DNA from: an uncultured Christensenellaceae bacterium
Lineage (GTDB): Bacteria; Bacillota; Clostridia; Christensenellales; UBA3700
Length of the DNA stretch: 16,470 nt
NCBI GenBank assembly: GCA_902373595.1
Contig: CABKMX010000007.1
Span: 1-16,470 of the forward strand
Direction: 5' to 3'
This document shows positions 1 to 6,557 of the stretch, piece after piece. Position 1 is the first letter of the stretch, and each line of letters opens with the position of its first letter. Position numbers and translations under genes: made by a program. Under the pieces are notes generated by a model, which was not told the DNA's origin, ran no database searches, and saw only the letters and a list, made by a program, of their open reading frames with translations.

Positions 1-5
1 AAATC

Positions 6-32
6 GCACCGTCCGCAAGGGCGGTGCTTTTT
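6..32 (+). terminator. Rho-independent terminator of an off-window + strand gene
   Basis: The stem is 9 base pairs (6-14 with 19-27) with one G-T wobble and a GCAA tetraloop, followed by five T (28-32). Polarity fits a + strand gene ending left of the window. The minus-strand copy is followed by GATTT, so it may also act weakly on the veg-like transcript that converges on it. Confidence 0.85.
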
Positions 33-35
33 ATG

Positions 36-272
36 CTATCGGGCGGTGCCGTCCAGGAATCTGACGTTCTTGGTCAGCACATCGCTGTACGAAAAACAGC
101 TGACGCCGTCCTCTCTCTCGATGGTGAACACGGCGTCGTACATGTCGCGGATTTTGCCGCGAAACTTCTCGATCTTGTTGCGGCCGCGGTCTACCACGAC
201 AATCAACTCTCTGCCGCTCAACATTGCGATTCGAGCGCGGCAAGCCTCCATACAATGCTTGATTTCTCTCAC
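36..272 (-). CDS. veg: Veg family protein
   Basis: A 78-residue small basic protein of the Veg family (formerly DUF1021). In Bacillus subtilis Veg is a highly transcribed protein linked to biofilm gene control; its molecular role is not settled. The family pattern is visible: an N-terminal EIK segment, a VVVDRGRNKIEKFRGKI strand matching the family's GGRRKxxERxGxL, a VFTIE strand, and the conserved FSYSDVLTKNV end matching SYSYADxLTxxVEL. The length is close to the usual 80-90 residues. The chosen start is GTG at 270-272, because an in-frame TGA lies two codons upstream (276-278). No Shine-Dalgarno sequence precedes it. An ATG at 249-251 would remove part of the conserved EIK segment. It is a single gene transcribed after the helicase gene; the hairpin at 309-335 separates the two. 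Family assignment is from recalled pattern, not a search. Confidence 0.85.
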   Translation of the reverse strand: MREIKHCMEACRARIAMLSGRELIVVVDRGRNKIEKFRGKIRDMYDAVFTIEREDGVSCFSYSDVLTKNVRFLDGTAR

Positions 273-278
273 GCGTCA

Positions 279-309
279 AGTATTGCCGTGATCGCCTGCA
301 TATATGCAA
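279..309 (-). promoter_or_regulatory. Possible promoter of veg (weak)
   Basis: A tentative -10 (AATACT, 284-279 on the minus strand) ends 6 bases before the GTG start. A TTGCAT at 309-304 could be the -35, but the spacing would be 19, longer than ideal. The 6-base distance to the start codon matches the other promoters in this window, which is the main reason to list it. A perfect 12-base palindrome (298-309) overlaps the -35 region. Confidence 0.3.
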
Positions 310-335
310 GAGCCGCGCAATTTTTGCACGGCTCT
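309..335 (-). terminator. Hairpin downstream of the helicase gene
   Basis: A 7-base-pair stem (309-315 with 329-335, loop-proximal edge slightly shifted) is extended by an inner GCAA/TTGC stem after one mismatch, with a T-rich loop. It starts about 25 bases after the helicase stop. On the minus strand it is followed by TTGCATAT, not a true U tract, so it may be an inefficient terminator or a 3' end stabiliser. Confidence 0.5.
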
Positions 336-360
336 CACGCGTACGCGCACTCGCGCGGTC

Positions 361-1887
361 CTATCTTTTCTTCTTGCCCTTTGCGCCCCCTCTTTGCTGC
401 CGCTTGCCCTCTTTGGCATCGTCCCGTTTGCGGAAGGGCGGCTTTTTGTCCGTCTTTTGCGAAAACTCCTTGCCGCTGTCCGCGACCTGCACGCCGATCT
501 TTTTGCCGCCGAGGTCAAAGCCGCCAACCGCGCTCACTTTGTGCTTGACGTCCTGCGTGACCTGCACGAACGAATATGTGTCGCGCAGCTTGACGTCGGT
601 GATCTTGTGCAGGGGAATGTCCGCGACCGTGGACACCAACTTGGCGAGCGTCGCCTTGTCGGGGACGTGTTTTTTGCCTACGTTGAGAAAGAATCTCTCC
701 CCCGCCGCCGACGCCTCGGCACGCGTGCGGACATTGTGTTTGTCGGACGCGTCCGACGGCAATGTATAAGTCTTGCAATCGCTCAAATCGATTTCGAGCA
801 GTTCGGGCACCGTACCCGTCTTGCGCGCATAATCTCCGATCAGCACCGTCTGCTCGGGCGCGACGAACGTGTACGCCTCGCCCCTTCTCGACGCACGCGC
901 CGTCCTGCCTATCCTATGCACATACGCATCCGCCTCTCCGGGCGGATCGAGGTTGAACACCGCCTGCAGATCGGGTATGTCAATGCCGCGCGCCGCGACG
1001 TCGGTGCCGACCAGACACGGCGTTTCGCCGCTGCGGAATCGCGCCATCGCGTGCGTCCTGTCCCTTTGATCCATCTCGCCGTGGAGCAGCTCCGCGTTGA
1101 CGCCCGAGGCGGTCAGCGCGCGGTGCACCCTCTCGGCGCGGAAGCGCGTGTTGCAAAACACTATATATCTGTCGAATCTCTTTGCTTTGACCAATTTGAG
1201 CAGACATCCCACGCGGCGGCTGTCGCCGACGACAACGTAATGCTGCCTCACGTCCGGCTTGTCCTCGTGTGCGGCGACTCCGACGGTGACGGGATCGTTC
1301 ATCATCTCGCGGCAAAGCGCCGCAATCTCGCTCGGCATCGTCGCCGAAAAGAGCAAGTTTTGCCTGCCCTTTCCGATTGCGGCGACTATCTTGCGCACGT
1401 CCTCGATGAAGCCCATTTTGAGCATTACGTCTCCTTCGTCAAGCACGAGTGTGCGCAGGTTCTTGATCCTCATCGTCTTGCGGTCGAGATGATCGAGCAC
1501 TCTGCCGACCGTGCCGACGACGATATGCGGCTTTTTGCGCAGCGAATAGAGCTGCCGCTCAAAGTTCTCGCCGCCGTAAATCACCGCCGTCCTCACCCCT
1601 TCGATGTGCGAAAGCATGGAACGGAACACCGCGCCTATCTGCATCGCGAGTTCGCGCGTCGGACACAACACCAGCGCCTGTATTCCGCCGTCCGGATCGA
1701 TACCCTGCAAAATCGGTAGCGCATACGCGAGCGTCTTGCCCGAGCCTGTCGGCGCGAGCGCAATCACGTCTTTGCCTTCGAATATCTTGGGCATTGCCTC
1801 GCGCTGTATCGCGGTCGCCGTCTCGATGTTCGCGTCCGCGAGCGCGGCGCGCAACCCCTCGTTCAAATCTTCGAAAATTCTATCCAT
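361..1887 (-). CDS. DEAD-box ATP-dependent RNA helicase with DbpA-type RNA-binding domain
   Basis: A 508-residue ATP-dependent RNA helicase of the DeaD/CsdA/DbpA group, expected to act in the cytoplasm on rRNA or structured mRNA. Motifs in order: Q motif (F5 to Q28), motif I APTGSGKT (45-52), Ia PTRELA (76-81), Ib TVGR (126-129, usually TPGR), motif II DEGD (150-153, usually DEAD), III SAT (181-183), IV YIVFCNT (241-247), V GTDVAARGIDI (294-304) and VI HRIGRTARA (324-332, usually HRIGRTGRA). A DbpA/CsdA RNA-binding domain follows at about 398-469, then a Lys/Arg-rich tail to the end. The start is the ATG at 1885-1887, giving the usual short N-terminus before the Q motif. There is no Shine-Dalgarno sequence; a TATTAT box ends 6 bases upstream, so the mRNA is probably leaderless. 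The motif II change is direct in the DNA (codon GGA). It is transcribed divergently from the SDR gene. Function is sure at family level; the exact substrate is not. Confidence 0.95.
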   Translation of the reverse strand: MDRIFEDLNEGLRAALADANIETATAIQREAMPKIFEGKDVIALAPTGSGKTLAYALPILQGIDPDGGIQALVLCPTRELAMQIGAVFRSMLSHIEGVRTAVIYGGENFERQLYSLRKKPHIVVGTVGRVLDHLDRKTMRIKNLRTLVLDEGDVMLKMGFIEDVRKIVAAIGKGRQNLLFSATMPSEIAALCREMMNDPVTVGVAAHEDKPDVRQHYVVVGDSRRVGCLLKLVKAKRFDRYIVFCNTRFRAERVHRALTASGVNAELLHGEMDQRDRTHAMARFRSGETPCLVGTDVAARGIDIPDLQAVFNLDPPGEADAYVHRIGRTARASRRGEAYTFVAPEQTVLIGDYARKTGTVPELLEIDLSDCKTYTLPSDASDKHNVRTRAEASAAGERFFLNVGKKHVPDKATLAKLVSTVADIPLHKITDVKLRDTYSFVQVTQDVKHKVSAVGGFDLGGKKIGVQVADSGKEFSQKTDKKPPFRKRDDAKEGKRQQRGGAKGKKKR

Positions 1888-1893
1888 ACGGAT

Positions 1894-1922
1894 ATAATAC
1901 TACATAGCTTGCATTGCCGCAA
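1894..1922 (-). promoter_or_regulatory. Promoter of the helicase gene, predicted leaderless
   Basis: On the minus strand the -10 is TATTAT (1899-1894), with a weak -35 TTGCGG (1922-1917) at 17-base spacing. Only 6 bases (ATCCGT) lie between the -10 and the ATG, so the expected start point is the A of the start codon. It overlaps the promoter of the divergent SDR gene. Confidence 0.6.
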
Positions 1923-1937
1923 AGCAAATTGTATAAT
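1909..1937 (+). promoter_or_regulatory. Promoter of the SDR-acyltransferase unit, predicted leaderless
   Basis: A perfect -10 TATAAT (1932-1937) has a weak -35 TTGCAT (1909-1914) at 17-base spacing. Six bases separate the -10 from the ATG at 1944, and there is no Shine-Dalgarno sequence. A second TATAAT overlaps at 1937-1942, but its start point would fall inside the gene. Confidence 0.65.
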
Positions 1938-1943
1938 ATAATC

Positions 1944-2669
1944 ATGAAAACGGTCATCATTACCGGCGCGACGCGCGGAATAGGCGCGGCTGCCGCCCTC
2001 AAATTCGCAAGCGCGGACTACGCGATCTGCGCGGTCTATCGCCAAGACGACGCCTCCGCACGGGTGCTGATTGACAAGCTCGCGAGCAACGGCTGCTTTG
2101 CGACCGCAATCAAGGCGGACGTCTCCGATCCCAAGCAGTGCCGCCGCGTCGTCGAGGAATGCGTGCGCACATTGGGCGCGCCGTGCGTCCTCGTCAACAA
2201 TGCCGGACTGTCGGCGATTTCTCCTCTCGTGGACATGGCGGACGACGACATTTCGTCTTTGATTGACGCCGACCTCAAGGGCGCGATCTACATGACAAAA
2301 TACGCCCAGCCGCACCTTGTCGACAACGGCGGCGCGATCGTCAACGTCTCTTCGGTATGGGGAGTCGTCGGCGCGTCGTGCGAGAGCGTCTATTCGGCGG
2401 CAAAGGGCGGCGTGATCGCCTTCACCAAGGCAATGGCAAAGGAGCTTGCCCCGAGCGGCGTGCGCGTCAATTGCGTCGCCCCGGGCGTCATAGACACCGC
2501 GATGAACGCGCGCTTTGACGAGCGCGAGCGCGCCGCCATCACCGAAGACGTCCCTCTCGGAAGGTTCGGCACCGCCGACGAGGTCGCGGACGCAATCTTT
2601 TGGCTCGCCGACGGCGCAACTTACGTCACAGGACAATGCCTGGGCGTGGACGGCGGCTTCGGACAATGA
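1944..2669 (+). CDS. Short-chain dehydrogenase/reductase (FabG-like SDR)
   Basis: A 241-residue classical SDR, an NAD(P)H-dependent oxidoreductase. Visible motifs are the cofactor-binding TGATRGIG (7-14), D59 in the KADVSD adenine-ring segment, NNAG (85-88), and catalytic S137, Y150 and K154 (YSAAK). The PG motif at 180-181 and a C-terminal VTGQCLGVDGGF close resemble FabG (3-oxoacyl-ACP reductase). The Asn that completes the catalytic tetrad in FabG appears to be Asp here (D110 in ADLKG), so the precise activity is uncertain. The start is the ATG at 1944, just before the Rossmann strand; an in-frame TTG at 1914 lies before the -10 box and is rejected. The stop overlaps the next start (ATGA, 2666-2669), implying translational coupling. 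No fatty-acid genes are nearby, so the fabG name is not used. Confidence 0.9.
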   Translation: MKTVIITGATRGIGAAAALKFASADYAICAVYRQDDASARVLIDKLASNGCFATAIKADVSDPKQCRRVVEECVRTLGAPCVLVNNAGLSAISPLVDMADDDISSLIDADLKGAIYMTKYAQPHLVDNGGAIVNVSSVWGVVGASCESVYSAAKGGVIAFTKAMAKELAPSGVRVNCVAPGVIDTAMNARFDERERAAITEDVPLGRFGTADEVADAIFWLADGATYVTGQCLGVDGGFGQ

Positions 2670-3541
2670 ACGCCTGCAAGCGCGCCTTTGAACAGCGGCA
2701 TATCGACCGCACGGACATCCTCACCGCCGCCGCGCTCTGCGGCATAGACGACGAGACGGCAGCTCTCGCCGCGGACGCGTTTGAGCGCGAACGCGCGTTT
2801 TGCGAAAAATACGCGCCGCGTTGCGCGCGCAAGTTCTGTCCCCGGCTCTTGCGCAAACCGCCGATCGTGCGCCTTGCGTGCGTGCTCGCGGCGACGACCT
2901 ATTCACACGAGCGCTACCGCGAACTCGGCATCGGCGACGACGTCTTTGCCGCGACTATGTCGGACATAGGGATATGGACGCGCAACTGCCGCGTTCGGGA
3001 CGGCATCGTAGGGCTTGCCAACTATCCGTGGGTGTCGCACCACCTGACGCTGCGCCTCTTCCGCATAGGCAGGCTTCAATTCCAATTCTTCAAACTTTAT
3101 TGCCCTCTCGGCGCGATTTCGCGGCTTCGCAAGCTGTCGCCTCCGCACTCTTTGGGCGAAAATATCCTCAACGTACACGTTCCGCAGGGTGAAAAACTCG
3201 ACCCTGCCGCCTGCGAAGCGTCCTTCGCCGCGGCACGCGAATTCTTTGCCCGTCACTTCCCCGACTATCGCGCAAAGTGCTTTTTCATAGACTCGTGGCT
3301 GCTCGGTCCCGTCAACAAAACGCTGCTGCCCTCTTCGTCCAACATCAACGTTTTTGCGGACATGTTTTCGCTTATCGCCGTCAAAAAGTGCAAAGGCTGG
3401 GACGACGCCGAGCGAATTTTCGACTGCAAGCGCCGCCCGGTGCGGCAATTGCCGCAAGACACATATCTTCGCCGCGCGGCGGCAAAACTCCTCGAAGACG
3501 GCGGCTGCCTCGAACGCGGGTTCGGCGTCAGACCGCTTTGA
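2666..3541 (+). CDS. Acyltransferase domain-containing protein (NAT_N/GNAT_C type)
   Basis: A 291-residue protein resembling the two-domain acyltransferases of Gram-positive bacteria (N-terminal NAT_N, C-terminal GNAT_C). The helical N-terminal half runs to about residue 125. The diagnostic C-terminal pieces are RIGRLQFQ (133-140), a VHVPQGEKLDP turn (171-180), the AREFFARHFPDY segment (190-201), the DSWLLGP motif (209-215, usually C/DSWLLDP) and SSSNINVFADMF (223-234). These match the family's GRLQFQ, IPxGxPL, FFxxHFP, SWLLxP and SNIxxF signatures. The substrate is unknown. The start is the ATG that overlaps the SDR stop by four bases, so both are made from one mRNA. A joint pathway with the SDR (for example reduction and acyl transfer on one metabolite) is inference. 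Many Cys (13 or so) are spread along it without an obvious metal motif. No terminator is seen before the next gene. Confidence 0.8.
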   Translation: MNACKRAFEQRHIDRTDILTAAALCGIDDETAALAADAFERERAFCEKYAPRCARKFCPRLLRKPPIVRLACVLAATTYSHERYRELGIGDDVFAATMSDIGIWTRNCRVRDGIVGLANYPWVSHHLTLRLFRIGRLQFQFFKLYCPLGAISRLRKLSPPHSLGENILNVHVPQGEKLDPAACEASFAAAREFFARHFPDYRAKCFFIDSWLLGPVNKTLLPSSSNINVFADMFSLIAVKKCKGWDDAERIFDCKRRPVRQLPQDTYLRRAAAKLLEDGGCLERGFGVRPL

Positions 3542-3557
3542 CATTTACGCGCCGCGA

Positions 3558-3586
3558 TTGACAGCCGCGCGTGCTTATGATACAAT
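3558..3586 (+). promoter_or_regulatory. Near-consensus promoter of the beta-helix gene, predicted leaderless
   Basis: A perfect -35 TTGACA (3558-3563), 17-base spacer and -10 TACAAT (3581-3586) with an extended TG (TGATACAAT, from 3578) give the strongest promoter in the window. Six bases (3587-3592) then lead to the ATG, with no Shine-Dalgarno sequence, so transcription is expected to start on the start codon. Confidence 0.85.
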
Positions 3587-3592
3587 TTTGAT

Positions 3593-5101
3593 ATGATACT
3601 CTATTCTTTCAAAAATCTGGAACAATTGACAAGGGCGACTTCAAACAACGCCTACGTCTCGGCTGTGCCTCGGCTCGACTTCAAGCCGACCGACGGCAAC
3701 CGCGCCGCAGTCCGCTTCCGCGGTTTGCGCAACGCGACAATCGACGGCGCGGGCGCGACGCTGTGCCTTGACGGCAGAGGCTACTATTTCGTCCTCGAGG
3801 GGTGCGAGCGCGTGCTGCTCACCAATTTCACCCTTGAGACCGCTCATCCCGAATATCTCGAGTTCACGGTGACAAACACCGCTTTCGGCGGAAGCGCCGA
3901 CGTGCGCTTCGGCGGCGAATATGCGGTAACGGAAGGCTCCCCTCTGTCCGTAAAGAGCGGCGAGCAAAATCTGCTTGCGTCGATGACAAATCCGGCGGTA
4001 TATTGCCGCGACCTGAATGCCGACAAGATACGCCGCGAAAATTCCGACCCTCTCGCCAAGCTCAAGGGCGCGTCAAAGATTGCGCCGTCCGCCGGAGGGA
4101 CGCTCGCCAAATTGTCGTTTTCGGGGCTTACCGCACCCGTCAAAAAGGATTGCGTCTACATTCGCTTCGACGCGGACAAGACCTGCCCCGGCATCTTGCT
4201 GATCAATTGCAAGGACATCACCGTTCGCAACGTCACGATACGCTATTGCCACGGCAGCGCAATCAAGGCGGATATGTGCGAAAACGTCACCATACAGGAC
4301 GTCACTTTGCGCGCGCAGAGCGGACGCAGCGTCGCGACTTTGGGCAGCGCGTTCGAGGCGGTCGAGTGCAACGGCTCGCTCTATATCTCCGACTGTCTGC
4401 TCGCCGCGACTCTCGCCGACACGGTGTCGGTCAAGGGTGCGCTCTATGACGTCGCTTCCGCTTCGGGCAATTCTTTGACATTGCGCTCTTCCGACGCAAC
4501 CGCTCTGTCGCCGTTCGAAAAGGGCGACAAGGCGATACTGACCGACAGCGCCCTCGCCCCCGTCGCAACGCTGACGGTGTCCGGCTACGATCGCGACAGC
4601 CGCACCGTCTCCTTTGAAGAGGCGTTGCCGCAAAACGCGTCGTCGCTGCGCGTCGAAAACGCAAGTCTGCACACCGCGGACGTCTTCTTCCGCCGCGCGA
4701 CATTGCTCGGCTCGCCCGACAACGGGCTTGCCTTCTCAACCTCGGGCTTTGTCCGCGCCGACTATTGCTCGTTCAAGAACATCGTCGGCAAAGCCGTCGT
4801 CTGCATGAGCGGACGCAACGGCAACGCCGGGCTTCCCAAGCGCGTCGAGATTGAGGCGAACAGGTTCGAACAATGCCTCGACACCGCAGTCGAGCTGCTT
4901 CCCTCCTGCTCGGGCAAAGCGGCGCTCGGCAGTGTGGACATCTATGGCAACACTTGGATGGAGTGCGGCCGCTCGGCAATCGCCGCCGCGCGCTGCGAAT
5001 CCATTTCCGTCAAACGCAACGTCGGCGACACGGACAAGTATCAGACCAAGATCTCGCAATGCCCCAAGGTCGACAGCGACGGCGTGGATTATATGTATTG
5101 A
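3593..5101 (+). CDS. Right-handed parallel beta-helix protein, probably cytoplasmic
   Basis: A 502-residue protein built of short beta-strand repeats typical of the pectate-lyase-like parallel beta-helix fold: for example NATIDGAGATLCLDG (47-61), VLLTNFTLET (74-83), LLINCKDITVRNVTIRYCHG (202-221), NVTIQDVTL (231-239), LYISDCLL (263-270), and RVEIEANRFEQC (417-428) and SVDIYGNTWMECG (447-459). The stretch at about 278-345 (GALYDV, then two GD/YD turns) breaks the pattern and may be an inserted small beta domain, as in GH110 alpha-galactosidases, which the N-terminal layout also recalls. I cannot confirm that family and see no certain catalytic residues. There is no signal peptide or membrane segment: the N-terminus is MILYSFKNLEQ. 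The start is fixed by the promoter, whose -10 ends 6 bases earlier. It is a single gene, closed by a strong terminator. Fold is likely; function is unknown, with glycan processing the best guess. Confidence 0.75.
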   Translation: MILYSFKNLEQLTRATSNNAYVSAVPRLDFKPTDGNRAAVRFRGLRNATIDGAGATLCLDGRGYYFVLEGCERVLLTNFTLETAHPEYLEFTVTNTAFGGSADVRFGGEYAVTEGSPLSVKSGEQNLLASMTNPAVYCRDLNADKIRRENSDPLAKLKGASKIAPSAGGTLAKLSFSGLTAPVKKDCVYIRFDADKTCPGILLINCKDITVRNVTIRYCHGSAIKADMCENVTIQDVTLRAQSGRSVATLGSAFEAVECNGSLYISDCLLAATLADTVSVKGALYDVASASGNSLTLRSSDATALSPFEKGDKAILTDSALAPVATLTVSGYDRDSRTVSFEEALPQNASSLRVENASLHTADVFFRRATLLGSPDNGLAFSTSGFVRADYCSFKNIVGKAVVCMSGRNGNAGLPKRVEIEANRFEQCLDTAVELLPSCSGKAALGSVDIYGNTWMECGRSAIAAARCESISVKRNVGDTDKYQTKISQCPKVDSDGVDYMY

Positions 5102-5122
5102 TTGACGAAAATTTGCAAATAT

Positions 5123-5150
5123 GCCGCCGCGCTTTTGCGCGGCGGCTTTT
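5123..5150 (+). terminator. Terminator of the beta-helix gene
   Basis: A perfect 10-base-pair GC stem (5123-5132 with 5137-5146), a TTTT loop and a T tract (5147-5150) lie about 20 bases after the stop codon. It faces the terminator of the convergent aspartate kinase gene, 8 bases further on. Confidence 0.9.
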
Positions 5151-5158
5151 GTACAGAC

Positions 5159-5195
5159 AAAAAACCGCCCCCGAAGCATTACGTTTCGGAGGCGG
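5159..5195 (-). terminator. Terminator of the cdaA-DUF1015-aspartate kinase unit
   Basis: On the minus strand an 11-base-pair stem (5195-5185 with 5175-5165) with one wobble pair and a 9-base loop is followed by six T (5164-5159). It sits 16 bases after the aspartate kinase stop. Confidence 0.92.
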
Positions 5196-5211
5196 CGCGG
5201 TGACTCTTTTC

Positions 5212-6528
5212 TCAGACGAATGCGTGATAGATCGCGTTGATAGCCCTCTCGTAGTCCTGCGTCGCGACCGCAACGATGATGTTGAGCTCGCTCGAGCCCT
5301 GATCGATCATGCGGATGTTGATCTTTTCGGCGGCAAGCGCGGCGCAAAGTTTCGCCGCGGAGCCCGGCTTGAACGAAATGCCGTGTCCGACCGTCGAGAT
5401 CAGCGAGATGCCCGACTTGATGTCGATCGTATCCGGTTTGACGATGTTGCGGATACGTTCGAGCACCACATCCTCTTTGCCTGCAAGTTCGCTGTCCGCG
5501 ACGACGACGCTGAGCGTGCCGATGCCGCTGGGCATATGTTCGAACAGCACGTTGTAGTATTCGAGCACGCTGAGTACGCGGCGCGCAAAGCCGAGTTCGG
5601 AGTTCATCAACTCCTTTTCGATGAAGATGATGCTGTATCCCTTCTTGCCTGCAACGCCGGTGATGTAGGAATCCTGCTTGTCGTTGTCCTCGACCTCGGC
5701 GACGATCATCGTGCCGGGAGCGGACGGGTTGAAGGTGTTGCGGATGTTGATGGGAATGTTCTTCTCTCTGACGGGGAAGATCGCCTCGGGATGCAGCACG
5801 TTTGCGCCCATGTAGGCAAGCTCGCGCAGCTCCTTGTACGAGATCTTGTCGATGATGCGCGGGCTTTCCACAATGCGCGGATCGGCGGACATAAAGCCGT
5901 CGACGTCCGTCCAATTCTCATATACCGACGCGTCTACTGCGCGCGCGACGATGGAACCGGTGATGTCCGAACCGCCCCTGCTGAACGTGTGTATGCTGCC
6001 CGACGCGTCCGCGCCGTAAAAGCCGGGAATGACCGCCTTGGGCGTACGCGAAAGGCGCTTCGCCGCCCTCTCGTTGGTCTCTTCGGGTTTGAACACGCCG
6101 TTGTCGTCAAAGACGACGATCTCGGAGGCGTCGACAAACTCGCAGCCGAGCTTTTTGGCAAGCACGATCGCGCTGAGATATTCGCCTCTGCTCGCGCAAT
6201 AGTCGACCGAGTATGCCGCGGTCATCTTCTTTTCGACCTCGTCGAGAATGGGCTCGATGTCGAAATCAAGCCCGAGATCCTTGACGATCTCGACATATCT
6301 TTGCCTGATCTTCGCGAACGTGGCGGTGCACTCGCCGTTGATCTCGAGGTCGTGATAGCATGCGTAAAGCATGTCCGTGACCTTGGTGTCGCCCGAGGAT
6401 CTCTTGCCCGGAGCGGACACGACCACATAGTTGCGTTCGGGATCGGATGCGACGATCTTGGCGACCTTTTCGATCGCCGCCGCGTCCGCCATCGACGTTC
6501 CGCCGAACTTGACTACCTTTTGTGCCAT
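5212..6528 (-). CDS. Aspartate kinase (monofunctional)
   Basis: A 438-residue aspartokinase that phosphorylates L-aspartate with ATP, the first step towards lysine, threonine and methionine and, through the lysine branch, diaminopimelate for the cell wall. The kinase domain shows KFGGTS (7-12), the ASRGE substrate loop (112-116), FSRGGSDITGSIVA (182-195) and ENWTDVDGFMSADPRIV (204-220). Two ACT regulatory domains follow at about 290-365 and 370-438, so feedback inhibition by an end product is expected. The length fits the monofunctional class; no homoserine dehydrogenase part is present. The start ATG has a good AGGAGA ribosome binding site 5 bases upstream (6539-6534). It lies 29 bases after the DUF1015 stop in the same direction and ends in a strong terminator, so it is the last gene of the cdaA unit. 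No lysine riboswitch fits in that 29-base gap. Which amino acid inhibits it cannot be told. Confidence 0.96.
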   Translation of the reverse strand: MAQKVVKFGGTSMADAAAIEKVAKIVASDPERNYVVVSAPGKRSSGDTKVTDMLYACYHDLEINGECTATFAKIRQRYVEIVKDLGLDFDIEPILDEVEKKMTAAYSVDYCASRGEYLSAIVLAKKLGCEFVDASEIVVFDDNGVFKPEETNERAAKRLSRTPKAVIPGFYGADASGSIHTFSRGGSDITGSIVARAVDASVYENWTDVDGFMSADPRIVESPRIIDKISYKELRELAYMGANVLHPEAIFPVREKNIPINIRNTFNPSAPGTMIVAEVEDNDKQDSYITGVAGKKGYSIIFIEKELMNSELGFARRVLSVLEYYNVLFEHMPSGIGTLSVVVADSELAGKEDVVLERIRNIVKPDTIDIKSGISLISTVGHGISFKPGSAAKLCAALAAEKINIRMIDQGSSELNIIVAVATQDYERAINAIYHAFV

Positions 6529-6557
6529 TTTTCTCTCCTAAAAATTTATTGTAAGGC

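Noticed and set aside
304..1719. Long open frame on the + strand opposite the helicase gene
   Set aside because: It is antisense to a gene with all helicase motifs. Its composition (many Arg, His, Ala) is the usual product of a GC-rich coding strand read backwards.
3547..3572. ACGCGC/GCGCGT inverted repeat centred on the -35 of the beta-helix promoter
   Set aside because: Only 6 bases per arm of GC-rich sequence; easily chance in this composition. An operator cannot be claimed from one site.
4736..5914. Long minus-strand frame overlapping aspartate kinase and the beta-helix gene
   Set aside because: It is out of frame with aspartate kinase and Arg/His-rich, with no recognisable motif.
6529..6557. 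Lysine riboswitch before aspartate kinase
   Set aside because: The gap from the previous stop is only 29 bases, far too short for an L box.
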